From positions 1 through 64,000 of the forward strand of contig NZ_SSXU01000019.1 of NCBI RefSeq assembly GCF_009469605.1: a stretch of DNA of 64,000 nt. The letters are read 5' to 3'. The notes below the pieces were generated by a model that was given only the letters and a program-made list of their open reading frames with translations, searched no databases and was not told the DNA's origin. Both the position numbers and the translations under genes were made by a program. Below, in pieces: positions 50,123 through 57,686 of the stretch. Numbering within the stretch: position 1 is the stretch's first letter; each line of letters starts with the position of its first letter. This stretch comes from Zoogloea sp. 1C4. GTDB lineage: Bacteria > Pseudomonadota > Gammaproteobacteria > Burkholderiales > Rhodocyclaceae.

Positions 50123-52297
50123 TCAGACCGCGATCTCACCACCATTGGTACGCGTGATCACGATGGTCGCGGAGCGAGGGCGGCGGGTCGAGCTTGCGTC
50201 GGTCTGGCTTGAGGGCCAGGCACTGGTGGGGGCGGCGAGGCTACCGTCCTCGCCAGGGTGCTGAACGTTGACAAACATCGTCTTGCGGTCCGGAGTCATC
50301 GCGATGCCGGTGATTTCGCAGTCCTTCGGGCCGACCAGGAAGCGGCGGAGCGTGGCGCTGGTCGCGTTGGCACCCTTGATGGTGGCAGTGCCACCGGCAG
50401 CAACCGCCGCGGTGCCATCGCCCACCTTGCCGGGGATCGCCGCCAGCATCATGCAGTTGGTGACGTCAGTGTAGGCACCATCATCGGTTTGAATCCACAG
50501 CATGCCGTTGCGGTCGAACCACAGGCCGTCCGGGCTGGAGAAGTCGTTGATGTCGGTGAGGCCGGAGAGGTTCACGTCGGCAGCTGCTGCTGCTTCAGCG
50601 CCAAACAGGTAGATGTCCCAGGCGAAGGTGGTTGCGGCGGGGTCGTTCCCGGCTTCGCGCCAACGGATGATGTGGCCGTTCGGGTTGCCCTTCTGGGAGG
50701 TCGTGCCGCTCTTCAGATCCTCGTAGTAACGGGGGTTCGCGGTGTCCGGCTTGAGCTGGCTACCGCTGGGCGTGGCGGTGGGGGCAACCCGGTTGCTGTT
50801 GTTGGTGAGGGTCATGTAGACCTCGCCATTGACCGGATTGACGGCGCCCCACTCGGGACGATCCATTTTGGTGGCGCCAACCGAGTCACCCGCCAGACGT
50901 GCATGGACCAGTACGTCAGCCTGGTCGGCGAAGGCGTAGGTTACATTGCTGGCGTCCAGGCCGTTCTTGCCGTAGGTGAGCTCTATCCAGTTGCCAGTGC
51001 CGTCGGCGTTGAACCGGGCGACGTAGAGGGTGCCTTCGTCCATGTATTTGGCGCCGGCCGTCATGCCTTTGCCCACATCGGCGGCATCCCACAGGGCCTT
51101 CGAGACGAACTTGTAGATGTACTCGTTACGGGAGTCGTCGCCCGTGTAGAAGACGACAGGCTTGCCCGCCACTGCGTTGCACGGCCAGCAGCCTTCGTGG
51201 GCGAAGCGGCCCAGGGCCGTATGCTTGACGGGGGTGGAGGTCGGGTTGAACGGATCGATCTCCACAACCCAGCCGAAGGTGTTGAAGACGTTCCGATAGT
51301 CGTCGGCGGCGGTGGCGCCGGTCACCGAAGCGCTCCAGCGGACGTACAGGTCGTCCGTGCCCGCAGTTTCCCAGAAGTACGGGCTCTTGCGCCCCTGAGT
51401 CATGCCGTAGCGGTTGAGGCCGGTGATTTCCTTGGCGCTGCGGTTGGCATTGTCGCCGGTGGCGCGGCTGATGACATTGGTGAAGTTCTCTTCGCAGGTG
51501 AGATAGGTTCCCCACGGTGTGTAGCCGTTGGCGCAGTTGTTGTTGGTGCCACGGGTGGCGGTACCGTCGGCCGAGTATTTGGTCTTCAGCAGGCTGGAGG
51601 CCCGCGCCGCGCCGCCGAAGTTCATCGGCGTGGCCGACGTGATGCGGCGGTTGTAGGTCGAGCTCCTGACGACAGTCATGGCATTGCCGCTGCTGCCACG
51701 CCGGATCTCGCAGACGCTCACGCCGTGGGCGTTGATCTCCTTGTCCACCTCGGAGGCGGTGCGACTGGCGCCGGCAGTGCGGCCGCTCGGGTGAAGCGCG
51801 AAGGGGCCGACGACGTATTCGTGGTTTACGCACAGCAGGCCACGATCCGAGCGGTCGGCCTGATAGGCGCCCGCATCCGACAGGCCAAAGTAGTGCATGC
51901 CGTCGTGGCCGTCACCGATGCGACGGTTGTAGGAGTCGGCCGTCTCGGAGCCATTGTTGGCCCAATCAGCATCGGTAGCGGTCAGGGGATCGCCAAGGGC
52001 GTGGAGGATGCTGACCTCGTAGCCGGCCGGTATCGTGACCACGTCGTTCTTGTTCTTGGCGACCGCCTCGAAGCCGAGACTGAGTGTGGAGTCGCCCGAC
52101 GTGGAGCTGCTGCCGCCGCACGCGCTGAGGCCAAGGCTGCCAAAGAGCGCGGTCGTGGTCGCTGCGATTCCGCCCTTGAGCACCCCGCGACGGCTCAGGC
52201 GAACCGCAATGATGTCGTCGATATGTGCGTTGAGGGATGTGTTGGTGCTTTCGCCATCATTCATCGGTGTCGGGGCGGTGACAGGCTTCGTGCTCAT
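50123..52297 (-). CDS. PhoX-type alkaline phosphatase (DUF839), Tat-exported
   Basis: The 724-residue protein has a twin-arginine signal (LSRRGVLKGGIAATTTALFGSLGLSACGG) whose tail also has a Cys after LSA, so it may be lipidated. The rest matches the PhoX/DUF839 family: GDGHDGMHYFGL, LCVNHEYV, YLTCEENFTN, NTFGWVVEIDPFNP, ALGRFAHEGC, VFYTGDDSRNEYIYKF, FSSPDGLWFD and VNVQHPGE. PhoX enzymes are Ca/Fe-dependent phosphomonoesterases induced by phosphate starvation. I did not find a convincing Pho box upstream. It is monocistronic. Confidence 0.93.
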   Translation of the reverse strand: MSTKPVTAPTPMNDGESTNTSLNAHIDDIIAVRLSRRGVLKGGIAATTTALFGSLGLSACGGSSSTSGDSTLSLGFEAVAKNKNDVVTIPAGYEVSILHALGDPLTATDADWANNGSETADSYNRRIGDGHDGMHYFGLSDAGAYQADRSDRGLLCVNHEYVVGPFALHPSGRTAGASRTASEVDKEINAHGVSVCEIRRGSSGNAMTVVRSSTYNRRITSATPMNFGGAARASSLLKTKYSADGTATRGTNNNCANGYTPWGTYLTCEENFTNVISRATGDNANRSAKEITGLNRYGMTQGRKSPYFWETAGTDDLYVRWSASVTGATAADDYRNVFNTFGWVVEIDPFNPTSTPVKHTALGRFAHEGCWPCNAVAGKPVVFYTGDDSRNEYIYKFVSKALWDAADVGKGMTAGAKYMDEGTLYVARFNADGTGNWIELTYGKNGLDASNVTYAFADQADVLVHARLAGDSVGATKMDRPEWGAVNPVNGEVYMTLTNNSNRVAPTATPSGSQLKPDTANPRYYEDLKSGTTSQKGNPNGHIIRWREAGNDPAATTFAWDIYLFGAEAAAAADVNLSGLTDINDFSSPDGLWFDRNGMLWIQTDDGAYTDVTNCMMLAAIPGKVGDGTAAVAAGGTATIKGANATSATLRRFLVGPKDCEITGIAMTPDRKTMFVNVQHPGEDGSLAAPTSAWPSSQTDASSTRRPRSATIVITRTNGGEIAV

Positions 52298-52530
52298 GGG
52301 TACAAATCTCCAGTGGGGCTGCGATCAAGGCCTGAATCTTGCGTCGTCGACGTGACAAGCTGATTAACGTGTGATGTCCTCCAATGCCCCCGGACCGGTG
52401 GTGGCGATATCTGCAATCAGGGCTACGACGCCAGTGCTGATCCGGGCGGGGAGGGGGCGCGCAGGCCAGGGCGGGAAATCAACCATGCGCCATCGGGTTG
52501 ATCGAGGCCGTGCGTCCGATGCGCGGACCC

Positions 52531-52560
52531 AAACAAAAACGGCACCCGAAGGTGCCGTTT
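52531..52560 (-). terminator. Terminator of the phasin gene
   Basis: AAAACGGCACC, loop TTCG (minus strand) and GGTGCCGTTTT followed by TGTTT, about 25 bases after the phasin stop. Confidence 0.9.
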
Positions 52561-52582
52561 TCAAACTGCTGGCAAGCGATGC

Positions 52583-53089
52583 TTACTTCTTGCCGCCGCC
52601 CATCTTGGTGAAGGCCTGGAAGGCTTCGGTGGAGGCCTTGGTCATCTGTTCGTAGGCAGCACGAGCGGTGTCCATGGCGCCCTGGATGGTGCCGAGGGCG
52701 TTGTGGTCGCCGATGGGCATGCCCTTGAACATCTTCTGGATGGATTCGAACATGTCGGCGCCGCCGCCGGTGAGCTGCTCGCTGACCATCTTGCCGACTT
52801 CAGCCTGGGTCTTGGCGGTGATCTCGGCGATCTCGCGCGCACAGGCCAGCATCTTCTCGGTGGTGCTTTGAGCGTAGGAGGTGCGCAGGCTCATCGCTTC
52901 GGCCGGATCCTTGACGCCGGACAGGGCCTTGGCGTTGGCGACACCTTCCTCGAACAGGGACTTGGCGGTACCAACCTGCAGTTCCATGATGCGCTGGGAG
53001 TTCTCGATGGAGAGCTGGGCCAGGCGCATGGCGGCCTCGAGGTTCTTCTTCTGGATCTCGTTCAGTTGCTGTTCTTGTTTGGTTGCCAT
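52583..53089 (-). CDS. Phasin (PHA granule-associated protein)
   Basis: A 168-residue phasin_2-type protein: EQQLNEIQKKNLEAAMRLAQL, an amphipathic helical body (NSQRIMELQVGTAKSLFEEG), and the C-terminal GGGKK. Phasins coat polyhydroxyalkanoate granules and control their size. The ATG at 53089 follows GGAGGAAGG; an in-frame start five codons earlier is less likely. With the thiolase at 45445 it indicates PHA storage. Confidence 0.93.
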   Translation of the reverse strand: MATKQEQQLNEIQKKNLEAAMRLAQLSIENSQRIMELQVGTAKSLFEEGVANAKALSGVKDPAEAMSLRTSYAQSTTEKMLACAREIAEITAKTQAEVGKMVSEQLTGGGADMFESIQKMFKGMPIGDHNALGTIQGAMDTARAAYEQMTKASTEAFQAFTKMGGGKK

Positions 53090-53454
53090 ATTTCCTTCCT
53101 CCACGATTTTGATAGTAAGGGCCAGAGCGGACGCCGATGGTATGTCGGTCGAGAACTCCTGAAGAAAACAATATCACACAGAGTCGCTGCAGAAAGTGAC
53201 GGTACTCAAAAAATCGTGCAGCAAAATCAAAAATGTTGCACTGCAGCAACACTTGCAGCTTCAAGTGTTTGCGATGTCTTTGCCAGGATTGGCCCAAGTG
53301 GTCGAACACGTGTTGTTGGCATAGCGGATCACGCTGCCGGGGCAGGGCGATCGATGAGCGCATCACGGATGTCGAGGTGGTGGATTGCGCAGTCAGGAAG
53401 CAGCATCCATCAGGCGCCCGCAATGCCCGCCAGGCCGTTGGGCAGGGCCGCCGG
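53090..53454. other. 365-base region between the phasin and phenol-regulator genes
   Basis: No gene is visible. The phasin promoter must lie in the right-adjacent part. TGTTGC-N6-GCAACA at 53234-53251 sits in a TGC-rich stretch resembling binding sites described for the PHA repressor PhaR. The end of the regulator gene reaches 53455 without a clear terminator. Confidence 0.5.
53234..53251. promoter_or_regulatory. Possible PhaR operator upstream of the phasin gene
   Basis: A palindrome TGTTGC/GCAACA with spacer ACTGCA, about 145 bases upstream of the phasin start. PhaR sites in other bacteria are TGC-rich palindromes in phasin promoters; the distance makes this tentative. Confidence 0.4.
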
Positions 53455-55128
53455 TCAGTCGGCGGCTTCCTTCTTCTTCAAGCGGTAGTTGAGCTGCGGA
53501 CGGGTGATGCGCAGCAGCCGGGCGGCGCCGGACAGGTTGCCGTTGGATTCTCTTACCGCGTGCTGGATCAGCGCTTCTTCGAGGTCATCGAGCCCCAGCC
53601 CGGAAGTCATGATCTGGCGGCACAGGGCTTCCCGGATGCACTCGGCGTCAGCCAGCGAACCGGCGTCGTTGATGGTGTGCTGGACGGCGCCGAAATCCTG
53701 GGGCTCGGTGAACAGGTGCTCGATCTCGATCCAGTCGTTCTGGGGCGTGAGGATGATCCCGCGTTCGATGATGTTCTCGAGCTCGCGGATGTTACCGGGC
53801 CACGCGTAGCTCTTGAGGGCGCGCAGGGCCTTGTCGGTGATGCCGGCCACACGTTTGTCGTGGAGCGCGCTGAAGCGCTGGACCATCGCCTCGACCAGCG
53901 GTTGGATGTCGGCGATCCGCTCGCGCAGGGGTGGAATCCGCACCGGGTAAACATTGAGCCGGTAGAAGAGATCGCTGCGGAAGTGACCGGCCTTGACCGC
54001 CGCCTGCAGATCAACATTGGTGGCCGCTACCAGGCGCACATTGATCTTGCGCACCCGCTCGTCGCCGAGGCGCTCGATCTCGCCTTCCTGCAGCACCCGC
54101 AGCAGCTTGGCCTGGGCTGGTAGTGGAAGTTCGCCGACCTCGTCGAGGAAGAGGGTGCCACCGTCGGCCCGTTCGAACTTGCCGGCGCGGGAGGCGTGGG
54201 CGCCGGTGAAGGCGCCTTTCTCTACACCGAAGAGCTCGGATTCGATCAGTTCGTGGGGCAGTGCGGCACAGTTGACGGCCACGAAGGGCGCGGCGGCGCG
54301 GCGGCTCATGTCGTGCAGGGCGCGGGCGAAGCGCTCCTTGCCGACACCGGTCTCGCCCAGCAGCAGCACCGTGACGTGGGTGGCCGCGGCCTTGTCGATC
54401 AGCGAATAGGCGTGGCGGAAGCCGGACGACGAACCGATGAGGTTGGGCGGCTGCTGACCGTGTTCGAGGGAGGCGCGCAGGGCGTCCACCTGGCCCCGCA
54501 ACTCGAGCATGTGGGCGAGGATGGAGTCGGCCTCGTAGTACGACGCTTCTTCGGCGGCGTCCGGCCACTCCTCGACGGGCTTGCCGACGATGCGGCACTG
54601 GTTCTGCCCGGTGGCAGCGCATTCGACTTCCCGGAACAGGATAAAGCGCCCCATGAAGGCCGAGGTGAAGCCCGAGGCGTAGCCGATCTGCATCCAGCAG
54701 ACAGGGTGTTCGGTGTGGCCGTATTCGCCCACGTGGGCTTCGGCTTCGTAGGAGTTGTCCCAGAGAAATTCGCCGTAGAAGGTGCCGCCCTCGACATCCA
54801 TGTCGAGGGCGACGGGCGTGACATAGACGCTGCCTTCGAGCATGTGCAGCTGGGGGCCGACGACGAAGGCGTCCTCGATGCGCTGACCGGGACGCACCTT
54901 GCGGGCGAGCTCCGCGTCACGGGCGCCCGAGGCATAGCCCATGCGGGTGAGGATGCGGCGCGCCTGGTCGATGCCGAGGGAGTCGATGAGCTCCTTGCGC
55001 AGGGCGGACATGGCCGCGGCGTGCATGAGGATCATGCGGTGCTCGTCGAGCCAGATCATGCCCTTGTCGGCGCAGAAGCGCACAAGGCTGCGCAGGTCGC
55101 GATCCTGCGGATACCGGATGGTGCTCAA
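53455..55128 (-). CDS. dmpR: Phenol-responsive sigma-54 activator (DmpR/MopR/PoxR family)
   Basis: A 557-residue NtrC-family activator: XylR_N plus V4R sensory domain (about 1-210), a B-linker, the AAA+ domain (GETGVGKE Walker A, GAFTGAHA sigma-54 contact loop, [14 protein letters not shown]) and a C-terminal Fis-type helix-turn-helix ([24 protein letters not shown]). Aligned to MopR with offset 11, the phenol-contact residues His106 and Trp134 are conserved as His95 and Trp123, and the zinc ligands Cys155, Glu178, Cys181 and Cys189 as Cys144, Glu167, Cys170 and Cys178. The start codon is TTG, supported by GGAGGAG seven bases upstream and by family length (about 560). It is divergent from the catabolic genes that it presumably activates. 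Confidence 0.95.
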   Translation of the reverse strand: MSTIRYPQDRDLRSLVRFCADKGMIWLDEHRMILMHAAAMSALRKELIDSLGIDQARRILTRMGYASGARDAELARKVRPGQRIEDAFVVGPQLHMLEGSVYVTPVALDMDVEGGTFYGEFLWDNSYEAEAHVGEYGHTEHPVCWMQIGYASGFTSAFMGRFILFREVECAATGQNQCRIVGKPVEEWPDAAEEASYYEADSILAHMLELRGQVDALRASLEHGQQPPNLIGSSSGFRHAYSLIDKAAATHVTVLLLGETGVGKERFARALHDMSRRAAAPFVAVNCAALPHELIESELFGVEKGAFTGAHASRAGKFERADGGTLFLDEVGELPLPAQAKLLRVLQEGEIERLGDERVRKINVRLVAATNVDLQAAVKAGHFRSDLFYRLNVYPVRIPPLRERIADIQPLVEAMVQRFSALHDKRVAGITDKALRALKSYAWPGNIRELENIIERGIILTPQNDWIEIEHLFTEPQDFGAVQHTINDAGSLADAECIREALCRQIMTSGLGLDDLEEALIQHAVRESNGNLSGAARLLRITRPQLNYRLKKKEAAD

Positions 55129-55310
55129 GCTCTCTCCTCCGTCGTGTCCACTGGCCTTGATGTGAGTTTATGTCCGGCGTTGGAAGCCGGGGCAGTGGCA
55201 GGTCAACCTCATATCACGCAGGCGGAGTTCGAACTCCGGCGCAGGCAGCACACCGGGAAAATGTTCATATCAGCTTGCGTTATCCGTTCATTAGCGATAA
55301 TAATACAAAA

Positions 55311-55318
55311 TCTCGAGA
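55311..55318. promoter_or_regulatory. TCTCGAGA motif upstream of the ferredoxin gene
   Basis: AAAATCTCGAGAAAA here is shared with the divergent region at 62764-62771, each preceded by a TTATC...GATA pair. It lies 64 bases before the ferredoxin start, and may be an operator. Confidence 0.45.
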
Positions 55319-55381
55319 AAAATAGCGAGCAGCGGATGAAGGCCGACATCGATCGGCCACGCCGGGGCCGAAGGAGGAGAC

Positions 55382-55729
55382 ATGGCAACAAAGCACCTGA
55401 TTCATATTGAGAATACCGGCGAGCGCTACCTGTGCGCCGAGGACGAAAACCTCCTGCGCGGCATGGAGATGCTGGGCCGGAAGGGCATCCCGGTGGGGTG
55501 CCGCGGCGGCGGCTGCGGAGTGTGCAAGGTGCACATCACCGCTGGCGACTACGCCGCCCGCAAGATGAGCAAATCCTGCGTGTCGGAAGAAGAACTGGCG
55601 CAGGGCGTCGTGCTGGCGTGCCGGGTCTACCCCCAGGGCGAAATCTCGCTCGATGTGGTAGGCAAGATGGCGAAGTCCGTCTGCAAGGGCGCCGAAGCCC
55701 CCGCACCACAAACCACCTGTTTCGACTGA
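55382..55729 (+). CDS. Plant-type [2Fe-2S] ferredoxin (DmpQ/XylT-like)
   Basis: A 115-residue ferredoxin. Cluster ligands are visible as CRGGGCGVC (C-x4-C-x2-C) and the fourth Cys in VLACRVYPQG. It resembles XylT, DmpQ and NahT, which reduce the inactivated Fe(III) of catechol 2,3-dioxygenase and keep it active with poor substrates. The C-terminus is longer than in XylT and ends with two more Cys. Here it lies between the regulator and phenol hydroxylase genes and has its own terminator, whereas in Pseudomonas CF600 dmpQ sits between dmpP and dmpB. A strong ribosome site (AAGGAGGAGAC) precedes the ATG. Confidence 0.93.
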   Translation: MATKHLIHIENTGERYLCAEDENLLRGMEMLGRKGIPVGCRGGGCGVCKVHITAGDYAARKMSKSCVSEEELAQGVVLACRVYPQGEISLDVVGKMAKSVCKGAEAPAPQTTCFD

Positions 55730-55819
55730 GGTCGTTCCCGACCCCTCATTCCCGTTTCCGCAACCAGGAGCACCCGTACCGACAGATCCCTCCCTCCTGT
55801 CGGGCTCCCTGGTTTTTTC

Positions 55820-55852
55820 AAGGCCGTCACGCAATGTGGCGGCCTTTTTTTT
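55820..55852 (+). terminator. Terminator of the ferredoxin gene
   Basis: AAGGCCGTCAC, loop GCAAT and GTGGCGGCCTT, then six more T. It separates the ferredoxin transcript from the phenol hydroxylase promoter. Confidence 0.9.
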
Positions 55853-55882
55853 GGGCCGAAAGTTACGTATGGGGTGCGCATT

Positions 55883-55898
55883 GCGTAACGCGTTACGC
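55883..55898. promoter_or_regulatory. Perfect 16-base palindrome upstream of the phenol hydroxylase operon
   Basis: GCGTAACGCGTTACGC lies about 130 bases upstream of the -24/-12 promoter, a distance compatible with an upstream activator site, but the sequence differs from the published DmpR/XylR consensus. Confidence 0.45.
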
Positions 55899-55935
55899 CG
55901 CTTCACCAGATCATCAAGCTGCATTGCAGCATTTC

Positions 55936-55972
55936 ATCAATTGATCGATCGATAAAATTCTTTTTTATCGAT
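55936..55972. promoter_or_regulatory. Candidate activator (UAS) and IHF-like region
   Basis: ATCAATTGAT (55936-55945) matches the core of DmpR/XylR-type sites (TTGATCAATTGATCAA), followed by a second inverted repeat, ATCGATAAAA and TTTTATCGAT, around an AT-rich centre. The spacing to the promoter (about 55-90 bases) suits a DmpR site or an IHF bend. Confidence 0.5.
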
Positions 55973-56023
55973 ATTTTTGCCCGGCAACACGTTTCCCCTT
56001 TCTGCTCAGTCGCTTATCGCGAT

Positions 56024-56039
56024 TGGCACGCTACTTGAT
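56024..56039 (+). promoter_or_regulatory. Sigma-54 (-24/-12) promoter of the phenol hydroxylase operon
   Basis: TGGCACGCTACTTGAT matches TGGCAC-N5-TTGCW with GG and G(A) ten bases apart; the -12 element reads GA instead of GC. Transcription would start near 56050, about 30 bases before dmpK. Confidence 0.8.
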
Positions 56040-56077
56040 ATGGGGTGTCTGGTGTTCAAGACCAGATTGAGGAAACG

Positions 56078-56341
56078 ATGAGCGACCCGACGAAGCCCTC
56101 GCTAGACGTAAACCGCAAGTACGTGCGCCTTGTTGAGAAGCGGCCGGATGGCCTGGTGGAGTTCGAGTTCTCCATCTCCGATCCGGAGCTCTACGTGGAG
56201 ATGCTCCTGCCGGAAGCGGCCTACGAGGAATTCTGCAAGACCAACCGGGTGATCCTCCTGGAAGGCTCCCGGCCGGAATCCGAGGACGGCAGCGACTGGG
56301 ACTGGAATCTCCACGAGGCCACTCACCAGCGTTTCCGCTGA
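56078..56341 (+). CDS. dmpK: Phenol hydroxylase assembly subunit P0
   Basis: The 87-residue protein matches DmpK/PhhK: YVRLVEKRPDGLVEFEFSI, PELYVEMLLPEAAYEEFC. In Pseudomonas CF600 DmpK helps to load iron into the apo-hydroxylase and is not part of the mature enzyme. The ATG at 56078 follows GAGGAAACG; an in-frame start 11 codons earlier would begin before the predicted transcription start and is rejected. First gene of the operon. Confidence 0.94.
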   Translation: MSDPTKPSLDVNRKYVRLVEKRPDGLVEFEFSISDPELYVEMLLPEAAYEEFCKTNRVILLEGSRPESEDGSDWDWNLHEATHQRFR

Positions 56342-56388
56342 GCACACTGACCACCGAAAACCCCAAAAGACAGAAGGAGGAGAAACCC

Positions 56389-57384
56389 ATGCAAATCGAT
56401 CTTCGCACGGTATCCATCAAGCCGCTGCGACACACCTTCGACAACATCGCCCGCCGCATCGGCGCCGACAAGCCGGCATCCCGCTACCAGGAAGGCACCC
56501 TGGACATGCAGCAGGAGGTCAACTTCCACTACCGGCCGACCTGGGATCCCGACCACCTGATCTACGACCGTGCCCGCACCGCCGTCAAGATGGCCGACTG
56601 GTACAGCTTCAAGGATCCGCGCCAGTTCTACTACGGCGCCTACACCCTGGCCCGGGCCAAGCAGCAGGACACCGCCGAAGCCAACTTCGACTTCGTCGAG
56701 AACCGCGGCCTCGCCGCCACGCTGCCGGAAGAGATCCGCGACACCGTGCTCAAGATGCTGATCCCGCTGCGTCACGTGGCGTGGGGTTCCAACATGAACA
56801 ACGCCGGCATCTGTGCCTACGGCTACGGTACGGCCTTCACCCAGCCGTGCATCTACCAGTCGATGGACCAGCTCGGCATCGCTCAGTACATCACCCGCGT
56901 GGCGCTGCTGCTGGGCGACGTGGATGTGCTCGACACCGCCAAGACGGCGTGGATGGAAGACGACGCCTGGCAGGGCCTGCGTCGCTACGTGGAAGACACC
57001 ATGGTCATCAAGGACCCGTTCGAGCTCTTCGTGGCCCAGAACGTGGCGCTGGACGGCCTGCTGTATCCGCTGGTGTACGAAACCATCATCGACGACGTGC
57101 TCTCGTCCAAGGGCGGCACGCCTGTGGCGATGCTCACCCAGTTCATGACCGACTGGTACGCCGAAGTCCGGAAGTGGACCGACGCCACCATGAAGACCGC
57201 CGCCGCTGAATCCCCCGAGAACAAGGAGATCCTCGGCCGCTGGACCACCGCCTGGCGTGACCGCGCCGCGGCCGCCCTGGTGCCGGTTGCGCGCATCGCC
57301 CTGGCCGAACGCACCGACGAGCTGACCGCCGAGGTCGTCCAGCAATTCAATGCCCGCATGGCCAAGGCCGGCGTGCCCGTTTGA
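56389..57384 (+). CDS. dmpL: Phenol hydroxylase beta subunit P1
   Basis: The 331-residue protein is the smaller subunit of the diiron hydroxylase (DmpL, related to toluene monooxygenase beta). Characteristic segments are IKPLRHTFDNIARRIG, KPASRYQEGTLDMQQEVNFHYRPTW, and AEANFDFVENRGLA. Beta subunits lack iron and pack against the alpha chain. A strong ribosome site (AGAAGGAGGAG) precedes the ATG. Confidence 0.96.
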   Translation: MQIDLRTVSIKPLRHTFDNIARRIGADKPASRYQEGTLDMQQEVNFHYRPTWDPDHLIYDRARTAVKMADWYSFKDPRQFYYGAYTLARAKQQDTAEANFDFVENRGLAATLPEEIRDTVLKMLIPLRHVAWGSNMNNAGICAYGYGTAFTQPCIYQSMDQLGIAQYITRVALLLGDVDVLDTAKTAWMEDDAWQGLRRYVEDTMVIKDPFELFVAQNVALDGLLYPLVYETIIDDVLSSKGGTPVAMLTQFMTDWYAEVRKWTDATMKTAAAESPENKEILGRWTTAWRDRAAAALVPVARIALAERTDELTAEVVQQFNARMAKAGVPV

Positions 57385-57394
57385 GGATCACCCG

Positions 57395-57664
57395 ATGTCC
57401 ACCGTATTCATTGCACTGCAAACCAACGAAGAAACCCGCCCCATCGTCGAGGCCATCATCCAGGACAACCCGGACTGCACGGTGAATGAACAGCCGGCCA
57501 TGGTGAAGATCGACGCCCAAGGGAAGCTCGTGGTGCGCCGCGAAACCATCGAGGAACTGATCGGCCGCCCCTACGACCTGCAGGAGCTGCAGGTCAATCT
57601 GATCACCATTTCCGGAAACCTCGATCAGACCGACGACGAGATGATCCTCTACTGGAACGCCTGA
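57395..57664 (+). CDS. dmpM: Phenol hydroxylase regulatory protein P2
   Basis: An 89-residue effector protein of the MmoB/DmpM family (STVFIALQTNEETRPIVEAI, the TVNEQPAMVKID segment and QVNLITISGNLDQTDDE). It binds the hydroxylase to tune the diiron site for oxygen activation. The ATG at 57395 lies ten bases after dmpL; the longer in-frame version overlaps dmpL and is not homologous. Confidence 0.95.
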   Translation: MSTVFIALQTNEETRPIVEAIIQDNPDCTVNEQPAMVKIDAQGKLVVRRETIEELIGRPYDLQELQVNLITISGNLDQTDDEMILYWNA

Positions 57665-57686
57665 GCGATTTAAGGAGACACGAACA

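Noticed and set aside
52298-52400. Pho box upstream of phoX
   Set aside because: Only one CTTGTCAC half-site is found, not the pair of CTGTCAT-like repeats spaced by four bases.
55129-55381. Sigma-54 promoter for the ferredoxin gene
   Set aside because: No GG-N10-GC pair with flanking consensus was found in the 253 bases upstream; CTTGCGTT lacks a matching -24 element.
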